Below are positions 1-11,500 of a stretch of 64,000 nt of DNA, piece by piece. The position numbers and the translations under genes are program-made. Within the stretch, counting starts at the first letter, position 1, and the number at the start of each line of letters is the position of its first letter. Source of the stretch: Plumapathes pennacea (lineage: Eukaryota > Cnidaria > Anthozoa > Antipatharia > Myriopathidae); the NCBI GenBank assembly GCA_964036295.1, contig OZ038462.1, positions 27,889,759 to 27,953,758 of the forward strand, given 5' to 3'. The notes below the pieces were generated by a model. The model was not told where the DNA came from. It searched no databases and worked only from the letters and a program-made list of their open reading frames with translations.

Positions 1-3000
1 CTGAACACCCACCTGATCAAAGCGCACAGCGTCACTTGAAACAAGATTAAGAATGTTCCCACTTGTGATCTTTCCCAAGTTTGACTGGTTGAGCTCAAGT
101 ACCTGAGAAGTGTAAGATCACGAAGATAATCATTGTGGCTTTTGATGGCCGTGAAAGCCTTGGGTACGTTTTCTTGGTCTCGTTTTGTTCCGGAACAGGC
201 CGTTAGCAGAACACTTAACAGTAAAAAACTTAGGCCCATAACACTTAACAGTGAACCCCGTCTAGGCCCTCTTGTCTTGTTTTATTTAATATCCAGTCTT
301 GTAGGTTGGTTGTGATCGTCCGGGTTAGAGTAGTCTCCAGAAAGACTGTTGTTGGTGACTGACGTTTCGACTACCTGAGCGGAAGTCATCTTCAGAGTCA
401 AGTGAAAAGTATTCGTCAGATGGCGGTATATATGTCTCTGGTTGTAGAAGTGATTGGTCCGTTATGTCGGTCTATGGTTGGTCGAGTCGGCTTGGTTGTG
501 TTTCGTTATTGGTCAGTTGATGTTCTTTTGTCCTGTTGATTAGTCTATTGTTCGTTCGGTTGCGTTTGATGTCATCTATCAGTCGTTTGTATGGTGCCGG
601 TAGTTGTTGACATCTGTTGAGTGGTTTCCGTTCTAAGTTTGTGTACCAGCTTTCCAGTGTAAGTCGTTGGTAGTAGTTGGTACTGTGGCTGATGCATTCA
701 GCAGAGTCCCAGTTGATGTCGTGTTTAGTCTGTCGGTGGTGTTCAGAAATGTGATTTCTGATGTCGCCGTTTCTGGTAGCTCGTTTGTGTTCAGTAAGTC
801 TCGTGTTCAGGTTTCTGCCAGTTTCACCGATGTAGGTGGCTTTGCAGTCAGTACAAGATATTCTGTATACTGTTCCCTGTCTGTTGATGGGTTCGTCTTT
901 GTCCTTTACGTTGGTCAGTAAGTCGCGTAGAGTCGTGATGGTGATTGTGATGCAACACATCGAAGAACGCGCCCTTGCAACCTACGAACAAACGCTGCCT
1001 CTCTGGCTACGATACGTTGACGATACGTTTACTGCTGTACACAAAGACGACATTGACTCCTTCCACAAACACCTGAACGACCAAAACCCTGACATACAGT
1101 TCACTAAGGAAATCGAAGACAACGGAAAACTTCCGTTCTTAGATTGCCTCGTGAGCCACGACAACGACAGGCTACGAACTACAGTCTACAGAAAACCAAC
1201 GCACACTGACAGACTACTTGACCAGACTTCTTACAACCCTACTTCACACAAGGCTACCACGATCAGAACGCTGACGAAACGAGCGCAACTACTTTGTGAC
1301 TCTCCCGACGACTTACTTAACGAGACCCGACACCTGGAACGCGTTTTCCAGAAGAACGACTACGACCCTAACTTTGTCAAACGCAACACTCACAAGAACA
1401 CCGCACCCAACGAGACCACCGACAACGAAACCACTAACGACACAACTCCATTGACCTTGGCCACACTACCGTATATCAGAGGCACCTCTGAGACGATAGC
1501 ACGTATTCTACGACCCTACAACATCCGGGTAGCCCACAAACCCATCACGACTCTACGCGACTTACTGACCAACGTAAAGGACAAAGACGAACCCATCAAC
1601 AGACAGGGAACAGTATACAGAATATCTTGTACTGACTGCAAAGCCACCTACATCGGTGAAACTGGCAGAAACCTGAACACGAGACTTACTGAACACAAAC
1701 GAGCTACCAGAAACGGCGACATCAGAAATCACATTTCTGAACACCACCGACAGACTAAACACGACATCAACTGGGACTCTGCTGAATGCATCAGCCACAG
1801 TACCAACTACTACCAACGACTTACACTGGAAAGCTGGTACACAAACTTAGAACGGAAACCACTCAACAGATGTCAACAACTACCGGCACCATACAAACGA
1901 CTGATAGATGACATCAAACGCAACCGAACGAACAATAGACTAATCAACAGGACAAAAGAACATCAACTGACCAATAACGAAACACAACCAAGCCGACTCG
2001 ACCAACCATAGACCGACATAACGGACCAATCACTTCTACAACCAGAGACATATATACCGCCATCTGACGAATACTTTTCACTTGACTCTGAAGATGACTT
2101 CCGCTCAGGTAGTCGAAACGTCAGTCACCAACAACAGTCTTTCTGGAGACTACTCTAACCCGGACGATCACAACCAACCTACTGTTCACACTCCTGGGTT
2201 CAAACCATTTGCCATCCAGTCTTGTAACACTAAACTGTAATTTTTTACATTATAACACTTAACATTAATTTTTTAGGCTTCATAACACTTAACAGTAAAA
2301 ATATTCAGGCCCATAATACTTAACAGTAAACCCCATCTAGGCCCTCCCACATGTCTACGTGAACGCCTACCTTCTTGAAGATCAGTCCAACAGTCGCTAT
2401 CTTCCATCTCACGGACAGTAAATAGGTATTATTCAGGGTATGACACGTGGCCCACCCACAAATAGCGCTGCTTATGCATATTCCTGCACCATAGATGTAG
2501 ACCCACCAGAGCCTTTCATTTAGTGTCTCGGACATGAGAAGTGGCAGCAATAAGCTCAGCAACACCGGCTGAAGCACCTGAAAAATAATATTGATGACGG
2601 AGATGCTAAGCTGAAAGGCGTAATCATACCAACTGAACATCTTCAATAGCGCTTTGAACAAATTGAATTGTCTAGAGTACAGGCCTCCTCGGTTGGAGCT
2701 GAGCTCTTTATTCCAGGCCTCCTCCAATTTCTCCGTTTGTCCCTGGCTTTGAAGCTCGTCCAGAAGTGGAAATAAGTCGCTGTTTTCCAGAGGTCTTGTT
2801 TTTCCTGTGGCGAGGATGTCGTTCATCCAGCTGAAGGTAAACCGAGAAAAGATTCCTGCTTCTGTTTTTGGGTTTATTTCGCAGTTCTTTGTTTCTCGTA
2901 GTTTCTCGTAGGTAGCGGCCATGTTTTCAGTAGGCTTGAGGACTAAAAAAGAAAACAAGAGAGCATATTGAGAGCAAAGTCTAGTTAAATATAATCATCA

Positions 3001-3102
3001 GACTGAAAATAGGCTTGTGATCAGAAAATCCCTGAAGATAAAAATATTCTTTTTACCACCGTTTCCTAGTCGATCGATTAGCTCATCCACATCGACGACC
3101 AT
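1..3102 (-). CDS. ABCC4/MRP4-like ABC transporter, 5' part (runs off the left edge)
   Basis: Three exons can be followed on the minus strand: 3102-3057, 2942-2371 and 102-1. Reading phase is kept and GT-AG borders are present. The large exon encodes an N-terminal segment typical of ABCC half-one: a short cytoplasmic leader with FSRFTFSWMNDI, a linker (RPLENSDLFPLLDE), then hydrophobic helices starting the first ABC membrane domain (YAFQLSISVINIIFQVLQPV). The next exon reads NLGKITSGNILNLVSSD followed by VRFDQ, matching the conserved 'TTGQIVNLLSNDVNKFD' region of MRP4-type exporters. The family exports organic anions, cyclic nucleotides and drug conjugates across the plasma membrane. Translation could start at 3102 (MVVDVDELIDRLGNG) or at the internal ATG at 2919 (MAATYEKL), which has a good Kozak context; the first choice is uncertain. 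The intron 103-2370 holds a Penelope-like insertion. The transporter core lies outside the window. Confidence 0.82.
301..941 (-). repeat. Left inverted arm (pseudo-LTR) of the Penelope-like element
   Basis: This is the reverse complement of 1542-2182. Read on the minus strand it again encodes the GIY-YIG domain, ending at the same stop. It is an inverted partial copy of the 3' half of the element, not a separate gene. Confidence 0.9.
304..2213 (+). mobile_element. Penelope-like retroelement with inverted terminal copies
   Basis: The element lies between two copies of ATCCAGTCTTGTA (291-303 and 2214-2226), a 13-bp target-site duplication. Its two ends are inverted copies of one another (301-941 against 1542-2182, 641 bp). 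The stretches compared base by base are identical and so are the encoded proteins, so the insertion looks recent. A 31-bp tail (2183-2213) follows the right arm, as is usual for Penelope elements. The central unique part (942-1541) carries the end of the reverse transcriptase. The copy is 5'-truncated, since most of the RT is missing. It sits in an intron of the ABCC gene. Confidence 0.85.
942..2011 (+). pseudogene. Penelope-like RT (3' part) plus GIY-YIG endonuclease, 5'-truncated
   Basis: The frame from 942 to the TAG at 2009-2011 contains the RT catalytic box LWLRYVDDTF (about 1000-1025) and the thumb region with DCLVSHDNDRLRTTVYRKPT. It ends in a GIY-YIG nuclease domain: VYRISCTDCKATYIGET, then GRNLNTRLTEH and NHISEHH. 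The CxxC pair before YIG and the RxxEH spacing are typical of Penelope endonucleases. No start codon belongs to the element itself; open frame upstream of 942 is only the antisense of the inverted arm. RT fingers and palm motifs before YVDD are absent, so the copy cannot make a full enzyme. Confidence 0.85.
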
Positions 3103-3414
3103 GTCAACTGATTAAATCTGAAAACAGCAAGGAATATTAAAGTGCTTCATGATATTATCTTTATAGCAATTAAAGGCATCTAAACTTCTTTGTATGCTTT
3201 TATTGATGCCTTTTAGGGTTCAAAAGGAAAATTCCCGACGAGCATCCCCGTCTATTTTATGTGGGAGTCCCTCAGGGAAGGGGGAGAGGGGGGGAACCAG
3301 TACATTGCTCTCGCACTTGCACGTGGCCAATACACATGTGTTTTCTGAATTCAAAGATTCTCCAAAGATGTTTTAAAGTTTTGCCTCACAGCCGGACCTA
3401 AAGCCTGGTTTGAG

Positions 3415-3535
3415 CACCGAGCCGCTACGCCTTGAGCAACTCTCTACGCTTCTCTCGTACTCTCCCAACTTCCCGCACGCATCCATAACTCGATAGACGC
3501 ACGCTAAGCATGAACCAATTCTTAAATTTATTGCA
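3415..3535. repeat. Dispersed repeat fragment, second copy at 49091-49160
   Basis: The stretch with CTCTCCCAACTTCCC, GCATCCA, ACTCGATAGACGCAC and AGCATGAACCAATTCTT is repeated almost word for word at 49091-49160. There it forms one arm of a palindrome; here only half of the palindrome remains. Confidence 0.7.
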
Positions 3536-3640
3536 TGGGGATCATAGTTTGTTCAGGCAAAATTGTATGAAGTCTGTGTGGTAACGGAAGATGATTTGTG
3601 GGGTCACTCAATACGATACTGTGTATCTGTGAGATGTAGC

Positions 3641-4010
3641 ATCGACTGGTATGTCTAAGTTGTTTGTTTATAAAATTGTCTCGAGCGGATTTTGTCGCTA
3701 ATGAAAAATCGACTGAAACATCGACAGGAAATTTTACTGTGAATCCTTTTCATCACCGTTCGAATAGCACGAGAAACGGGTTTGTTTGGCTGGAGTCTTC
3801 GCATGATATGTTTGTTGACACATTATTTCATGACATAATTATTGCAGATGCAGATCGACTGTGGTATGTCTGGATTGTTTGTTTATAAAAGTAAAAGCGG
3901 GTTTTGTCGCTAATGAAAAATCGACAGGAAATTTTACTGTGAATCCTTTTCACCACCGTTCGAAGAGCACGAGAAACAGATTTCATTGGCTGGAGTGTGT
4001 TACGTTAATG
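3641..4010. repeat. Tandem duplication, period about 215 bp
   Basis: The block 3641-3805 is repeated, diverged, at about 3851-4005. Shared phrases are TTTTGTCGCTAATGAAAAAT, GACAGGAAATTTTACTGTGA and CACGAGAAAC. Open frames across it have no recognisable protein content. Confidence 0.75.
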
Positions 4011-4425
4011 GAGCGTGTTACGTTAATACGAAGCTATTATAACGAGTCAAAATCTGGCTTACTTCGCAGAAATTTACAGAACGACTTGAAATATTTTGAC
4101 AAGCTATACTTTGCTCCTTTTATGTCGATCAGTTCAAAATAATTATATAATAAACTGTCATGTTTGTGCATTTGTGTTTGGTCATGCATAGTACGTAGCT
4201 GGCGTAGTGTAAAATCCCGACCAAACGGTGATAATATTCAATGATAGTTTGAACTCTCACGCCCGTTTTAACACGAACTATCATGAACTATCATGCACTA
4301 TCATAGACGATCATCAATCAGGAGATAGCTTCACGTACGCTTTGCGGACCTATGCATGTTTATTATTATAGCCCGCACTTGTAACTTATGTATGCGTATC
4401 CGCTCATACACAATGAGCTACAAAC

Positions 4426-4589
4426 CTGGGGCCGGATTCACAAAACTTGCGTACGAACGCAAATGTTCATAAGTATAATTTACGCATCGGAACAATGACT
4501 TACGCATATTATCTTGTGCAAGATAGTATGCGTAAGTCATACTTACGAACATTTTCGTTCGTACGCAAGTTTTGTAAATCCGGCCCCAG
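4426..4589. repeat. Hairpin MITE-like element with CTGGGGCCGGATT ends
   Basis: The left arm starts CTGGGGCCGGATT and the right arm ends AATCCGGCCCCAG. Inner arms pair through ACTTGCGTACGAACG against CGTTCGTACGCAAGT. It is a foldback element of about 164 bp without coding capacity. Confidence 0.8.
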
Positions 4590-5011
4590 CTCCTTCCACT
4601 ACACGTACTACTCGTTTTCACTTCTCATTGGATGCTTTCATTCGGTGAGCGACTTTTTATCAAAACGGCACGCCTCGCTTCACATGCAAAACAATATTTT
4701 ACGGCGTTCATTTTTTACCGCCACTCAGACCTTAGAAAATATACTTTTCTATACATTGTGCATGACAAACTGGCCAACTGCATGTTTGAATAAACAAGGA
4801 TCTCATATTTGATTTCCTTCAGAGCTCTTCCCTCACGAGAGCAATATTGAATAAATACACTCAAGCCGTGTTATACTCACCAAGCGTCTCTAGGAACTAA
4901 AAACCCCCGGCCAATTCACATCATGATCTTTGTTATGTTGATGCCGGCGCGCTTACTCCAAGTTAGTACTAAATTTGCATAAGATTTACATTTGCCGCCA
5001 ACCCGTAGTTA

Positions 5012-5065
5012 GGGGTGGGGGGATGAGGGGGGGGGGGGGGGGGGGGGGGGAAGGGGGGGGGGGGG
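5012..5065. repeat. G-rich homopolymer tract
   Basis: Two long runs of G are separated by a few A and T. The tract could form a G-quadruplex and is a likely site of length variation or assembly error. Confidence 0.8.
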
Positions 5066-5394
5066 ATATTTCGTGATTTACTAAATCCAATAGTATACCA
5101 CTACCACATGATAAGGTTTACAAACCACATACAAAGTAAACGATTATTCGTGACTTTGCGATAACCACATAACAACGTTTATTCTTGATACGTGCTGTAA
5201 ACGAAATTTTGTCATTATAGTCCAAATTATCGCAAAAAATTGTTTAGTAGTTATACTAGAAATACGATAATCGCAGATATCCCCTCGCTTTGTAGTGGGG
5301 AAGCGGGATTCTTGTCTTTTTCCGCTTGGAGATTAAAAATTGTTTTTGCAAACCATGGTTGTATCTTCGCGCACAGTGATGTAGCTTACAAGGC

Positions 5395-5497
5395 AGGCGT
5401 TGACGTTCGTTTTCAGGCAACATTCTTTCGGGAGTAAGACTGGGGTGAGGCACTGCACTCCAGAAAGAATTTTGCTTGAAAACGAACGGGAACGCCC
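5395..5497. repeat. Imperfect hairpin just upstream of ATG7
   Basis: GGCGTTGACGTTCGTTTTC on the left pairs with GAAAACGAACGGGAACGCC on the right, with a central GC-rich spacer. It ends about 85 bp before the ATG7 start codon, so it may lie in the promoter or 5' UTR. Confidence 0.65.
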
Positions 5498-5583
5498 GCA
5501 TTGCAGACTGATCGCAGAGTACTGGGCACAAATTTGTGCCCTCACATCAAGACCAGTGACCAGCGGATGACTGTGATTGCAAA

Positions 5584-8500
5584 ATGGCAGCCGAGCAGGA
5601 GACTCTTGTGAAGTTTGCCCCGTTCTCTAGTGCTGTTGACGTAGCGTTCTGGCACAAATTGAAAGAGAAGAAGCTTGAAGTCTACCAGCTAGATGACAAG
5701 CCTAAGGCTGTACGGGGAAACTTCACGAACAGTAAGTTTCGCGATCTCGAAAATGCAAATACAAGATTCACTTCTACTTTTTGACGTCTGAATGAATTTT
5801 TCATTTTCAAGATGTGTCCTGTTCCTGCGCAATGACTACTTTATCATCTTATCTTCTCCTCTCTTACTGTATACGTCGGATATAAGGAAAAAATATATAT
5901 ATATAAAAAAAAACAAGAGATGGGGTTGTTGGTTGTGGGTGATCTCCCAAAATCAAAATGGGCCGATGTTAGAGTAAAAGGGACTATTTTGAAAAGCCGA
6001 AGCCAAAGGCTACGACGTTTGCTGCACATAGTAATAATTAAGTTTCTACTGGCCTGGTCAAGTTCAAATTTAAAAAGTGAGAAAGATTTAGGTCTGGAAT
6101 GTCCGTTGGTCTTTTCAGCCTTGACGTACTGACTTACTCTGGTCATTGTCATGTGGATTTTTGGGTTTTGCTTTAAAGTTAATTTCACGAGATGAAACAG
6201 AGGAACTTGAACCAACTGTATGTTGGATACATAACTGTTTTATCGCTTTATTTTCAAAATCCTCTGTCATTTTAGGTGATTTGCCTGGGCTACCATGTCG
6301 TCTAAATCTGGACTACAATGCATTTGATATGTGAGTAAACAAGACTCAGTGTGTCGTAACTGCATACTATGTACTAAAATAATATTATTTACTTAACTGT
6401 AAATGTGATTTAGGATAAAGTTACTTAGTTTACATAACGTTGTGTAATAACTGCATCTAATTATCTCAAAAGTTTAAATAACCAATCTACCTCCACCACC
6501 ACCCCCTGAGTTGGCTGTAGTTGTTTCTCTGCACCGTGATAAATTATCCTTTCATTGCAATGATGTGTTGGCTAGGGGTCAATGTGTGAAAACTGGACTC
6601 CATTAAATTTGTTGAGCTGATATTTCGAGCATTAGCCCTTTCTTGACACACTAGCGATCTACAGTTAGTAGTCAGTTAACCATATGACATCTGTTTTTAC
6701 ATTGATGTAGTCTAAAACTATTTCTCAAATAAATTTGGAGAAAATGGCAGGTGATATCTTCTTCTTGGTTTCAAACTGGGTATACTTATCAACATTTCTA
6801 ATGACTATTTATATATTATGTCCCAGGCTAGATAAAAATGTTCATTCGGTTGTCATAATTCACTGTATTCAATAATACCTTTCTGCTGTCTGAAAATGAG
6901 TTCTTCAATTCAATAGTATCGCTGTAAATTATCATTTAGGTTCAACAAAAATTGAACGTGGAAGGGAAGTCTTTTCTTGTATTCTTTAGACTGATAGGGT
7001 GCAACATTTTACTCTCTGTTCTTTAGTAAACACAGTTTGCCTGCAAAAACCTTTCTTTCTCATGGAGTGTTGAATAACACAAATACTATTGAAGCATTCT
7101 GGTCCTTTGATAAGAAGAAGCTGATAGATGCATCAGCAATAGAGGTAAATGCCAAAGATAATAACATTTTGTTTCAGTTTTACTCCATTGTTATGTTTTG
7201 AAGTTATCTGGTGGGAGAGTATGACTGCCGAAAGTAAGCATGTGATTGCTTTAATTGGTTTAACTTGCATTTGCTATTGCTTTCTGATTGGTCCAAACAA
7301 GTTTTTCCAGTTAGGAACAAGTTGTTGTTGCCTGGCACCTATCAACAAGGATTTCTCCAAATATCTATCAATTTAGTTTTTAGTTGTCACAAAACAGTTA
7401 TGTTTGCTGTGGAAACATAAAATATCAGAGCCGCACATGCAGACTTTGTATAAATACTAAATCCATAATTCCTGTTTCAAACACTATGCTACTGTCATAT
7501 TGTCATATTCACTAGTGAGGATATGGAAAATATGCCACTCAGGTCCCAGATTTTGTTTTGTGTAGATTTTATGCATGGTGCAGTATATTTTCCATTAAAA
7601 TAATTGTGTCTATATAATTAACTGGTATCTCTGGTGATAGAGTGAAAAGAGAGCATTGAAGTCAAACACTGGCATAAAGTCTCTGTCCTCTTTTCACACT
7701 GAGATGCACTGTAGTCCCCTGGGACTGTTAGTGTTTTACGGTTTAACATCTCTACAATGCATGTAGATCTGGGATGCTATAAAGTCAGGAGCAGCTGTTG
7801 AAGATCCTTCCATCCTTTGTAAATTCATCTTACTCACATATGCAGTAAGTATGCCACAAAATGCAAGTAGTGTATACACTTACTGTAGCCTGTTCCAGTC
7901 TCTCAGTTACTGGAAAAAGGGCGACGAAAAAGCATGAAGGGCGGGACATGGGGGCTGTTTCATTGCGTTGCTGTTTCTTCACACTTTTCTCCAGTATTTG
8001 AGAATATGGAACAAGCTAGTTTGCACTTAGCTTAATGCTGTGAATCCTGGCTCTTCCCCTATGGCTATTAGTTTGTAAGGGGTTTTTGTTGGGCTTGTAA
8101 CCTGGATGAAAAAAGAGCATGCCATTGTATACTGTTGTATACATGATAAGGAACAAAGTGAGAAGTATAGAAGCTGCTCCATTCAAACTTTATTAACTTT
8201 GGTGTAGAACGAGAAAAGTAGAAGGAAGGCGGAGAAGAATTATAGCCAGGATTTTATGGTATGCATAGACATTATTCCTGTGTGTACATGCAGTGGGGCT
8301 GTCTCCTTCGCAGCTGTTTCCTTTGTCATCACAATGTGCTTCACATTAATTTTAATGTTTTTAGGTGACTCACATTTTGCTTATGAATTGAAGAATATTT
8401 GTTGGATTATGTTTTTTATCTGGGAGTTTGTGACGACAAAGGAAACGGCTGCAAAGGAGACAAGCAGTGGGGTTGATGAATGAAGGACTTACTTGTAAAA

Positions 8501-11500
8501 TGCATAATTTATGTAACTAATGTTCATTGAATTATTGACCCTTGGAGAAGTCTTTGCTACAACAGTGCAATGAGTGCAAATTCAAAATCATGAAAACATT
8601 TGTTGAATTGACCAATGTTTTCTTTTGCTCCTCAGAATTTGAAGAAGTTTAATTTCTATTACTGGTTTGCATTCCCTGGCCTGGTTCCTAAAGTGAATGC
8701 AACATCTTCTGTCAAACCAACACCTCTGGCTGAATGCTTTACATCAAGTCAGGTAATATATGTGCTAAAAATCTTGTTCACTGTTGTGAATGTTCATTTT
8801 GTTGTTCATTTGTCTTGGATCTTCACTGGTTCTCACAAATATTGGAGTTTCATTGGTTCTCAAAGTGCCTGGTTTTGAATGAAAGTCAGTGTTTTCTTTC
8901 TACAGATCTCAAGTCTTCTGTCTTCATATGATGCTCTCTGTCAAAATGAAAAATTAGGTAATGAGAAATTCACAGGTCTGAGTCAAATTAACTTTCTCAG
9001 ATTAAAGCTGATTGAACTATTAACTTTAGCACTTCTCTTCTTGAAATGTACTTGAAAGAATCTGTATTATATGAACTGGTGCTAAAGGATGGGGGTTAAA
9101 GTGCACATAAGCCCAAAAATGATATCTTTACAATCGATTCTACATAAAGTAAATAGTTGACTAGTAGATTATTTCTGTGTTTCAACATTGCGCCTGTAAG
9201 TTATAGAGGTTTATATTTCGAATATGGTAATGACGTGACGTCAAAGGAGTAATTCAACTTTCTCTTCGTGATTGGAACTGTTTCCAGATTCATACAAAGT
9301 ATTTGGTAAAATCATTTACACGAATTCAAATATAAAATGGACATTGATAAAATGTCAATTATCTCTGCCAACAAGATTTTGTATAATAAATTGTTCCTTC
9401 TTTGATGTCACATCATTACCATATTCAAAATATAAACCTTTATAACTCAAAGGCACAGCGTTAAAACGCAGACTTATTCTAATAGTCAACATATTTCCAT
9501 CATGTAGATTCAATTGTAAAGATATAATTTTTGGGCTTATGTGCACTTTAAGTAAGTTGTTAATAGCATCTATTTCTTTCTTTCATCCCCAGCATTCTTC
9601 CTCGTAAAAGTTTGTAGTGATGAAGTCAAGCTTGCTCATTTTAAAGACTGGGCAACATTTTTCAAAGATGAGCAGAAGGTGAGAATTGTATGTGACAAAG
9701 TCCCAGTTCACATACATTGTACTCTTATGTTACTGTAAATTTGCATGCCCATGCACAGCATTCCCAACTTGCATATTAAAAGAATGGAAAATGCATACAG
9801 TATGTAGTGAGAATACCTTGAAATAGAATCTGTAGTGTACATTCTAAATGACTGTTTGCAAGTAATTTTGTGTAATGCATCTAACTTTTGACAATGGTTC
9901 AAAATTCAAACTTGATCAGCAAGCAAGTTCTGCAAGTCGTGCATTTTACAATCAGAAAACATTGCATGAAGGTTAAGTTATACATCATAGATGTTGGACA
10001 TTTCAAAGCATATACAGTGTTACGGTGGCACTAAAAATGCAATATTTACGTACTGTAGAATTTTGTATGAAATATGTTGAGTTTACATAACATGCAGTAA
10101 TTAATAACACAACACAGTGCTCGACATTAAGGTTTTAGGTTGGTTGCCATTTGGACTGTAGATTGGCTTAAAGCAATAATTTTTATTATGGATGTTTCAT
10201 AATTTCTGGTTGGCTAGCCCTGATTTACCTGCCTGATCAAATTTTTTGGTTGCCATGGCCATAGCGGGCAACCGTTAATGTCGAGCACTGCAGCACAATT
10301 CACTTGCGACAATGACCATGAGATGCTAACCAACCCAGATATGTATGTGCATTCCTTTTCCCAGGTGATGGTTGGTTTTGCTGACCCCTGCACATTGCCT
10401 GGTAACCCAGGTTGGCCACTGAGGAACTTTCTCGCACTTGTTGCATATCACTGGTTCGTAAATAAGAGCCTTAGTAACTACAGTACATGTGTTTGTTTGG
10501 CAAGTACATTGTAGGGTGGCTTGTTATTTATATTAAACATGTTGGTACGAGCAAGCTTTGATGATCGATTTTTCTGATCTGTCACTCTATATTTGTACAT
10601 TGTTTGATGTGCTGTTGTAGGGGCCATCAAGTAACAAGCGTTCAAGTTCTGTGTTTTAGAGATAGAATGCGAGGGGGCAAAAGAGAGACTGGTCACAGCA
10701 TCGTCTTGAACGTCAATTTGCCGGTGTTCAGTAAGACAGGTAACAGCAAGCTCCTCACTTGCTGTGTTGTATTGGGTTGTGTTGTGATATGACATCTCTG
10801 CTGTACTGTGCTTTGCTGTTTTGTGATGAAAACCGCAAAACTTATATCACGATGATTTGCACATTTTACTTTACTAGACGTCCCTAAGTGTGCTGGATGG
10901 GAGAAAGACGAAAATCAGAAACTGCTTCCCCGAAAAGTGAATCTAAGTGCTACTATGGACCCAACAAGGTACTGCAGGATACAGTCAACTCCCTCTAAGA
11001 CGGACACTCTCGGTACCAGCTCCAACTGTCCGTTTTAGAGAGGTGTCCGTCTTATAGAGAGTCCAGGTAGAGAAAATGGCTCAAGAAACGCATGGGCCGC
11101 TCCTACCTGGTGTCCGTCTTAGTTCGAGGGAGTTGGTTGTAAATATATTTTATTAGGTATTTTCTTTTTCTTATGGCGCGTTCGATTAGGTCTGTTCGGA
11201 ATAGGAATAGCGATACTGATTGATAAAATATTTTGGTTTGGAGCTGAATTATGCCGAGATGTATCGGGAGCTGTTCAAAATGTCAGCGTGAAGGTTTTGA
11301 AAGCAAGCCCGAAAAAAAAAAAAAAAGAAAAGAAAAGAAAAAGAAAAACTCCCTCTTTGGATCATTTTAGCTATTCCTATTCCGGAATACGGTCAATCAA
11401 ACGTACCCTTAATTCTTTGTCCGGACATCATGTAGTCAGCGCTATGAAAACATTTGGAGAAGTTATAAAGCACGACTTTGATGCGGTTCTATTCCTCCAT

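Larger units (their letters stand above)
210..2345. repeat. Short repeat 'ataacacttaacagtaaa..taggccc' around the Penelope insertion
   Basis: The phrase CACTTAACAGT recurs at about 210-225 and 241-252 on the left and at about 2286-2297 and 2318-2330 on the right. It is followed by similar CCCCGTCTAGGCCCT / CCCCATCTAGGCCCT blocks. The retroelement therefore inserted into a small pre-existing tandem repeat in the ABCC intron. Confidence 0.55.
3103..5583. other. Divergent spacer between the ABCC and ATG7 genes
   Basis: No gene was recognised. The spacer holds a tandem duplication, two hairpin repeats, a G-run and repeat fragments (listed separately). At 3228-3285 a piece (GACGAGCATCCCCGTC, then GTGGGAGTCCC) matches one end of the element at 27551-27850. 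At 4255-4320 the word ACTATCATG recurs several times. Promoters of both genes should lie here, but no TATA box could be assigned. Confidence 0.5.

Noticed and set aside
667-921. Open frame of 84 codons, mirrored at 1562-1816 on the minus strand
   Set aside because: Both are antisense of the GIY-YIG region in the two inverted arms.
472-960. Separate minus-strand GIY-YIG gene
   Set aside because: It is the inverted arm of the Penelope-like element, a copy of the plus-strand C-terminal part, with no RT attached.
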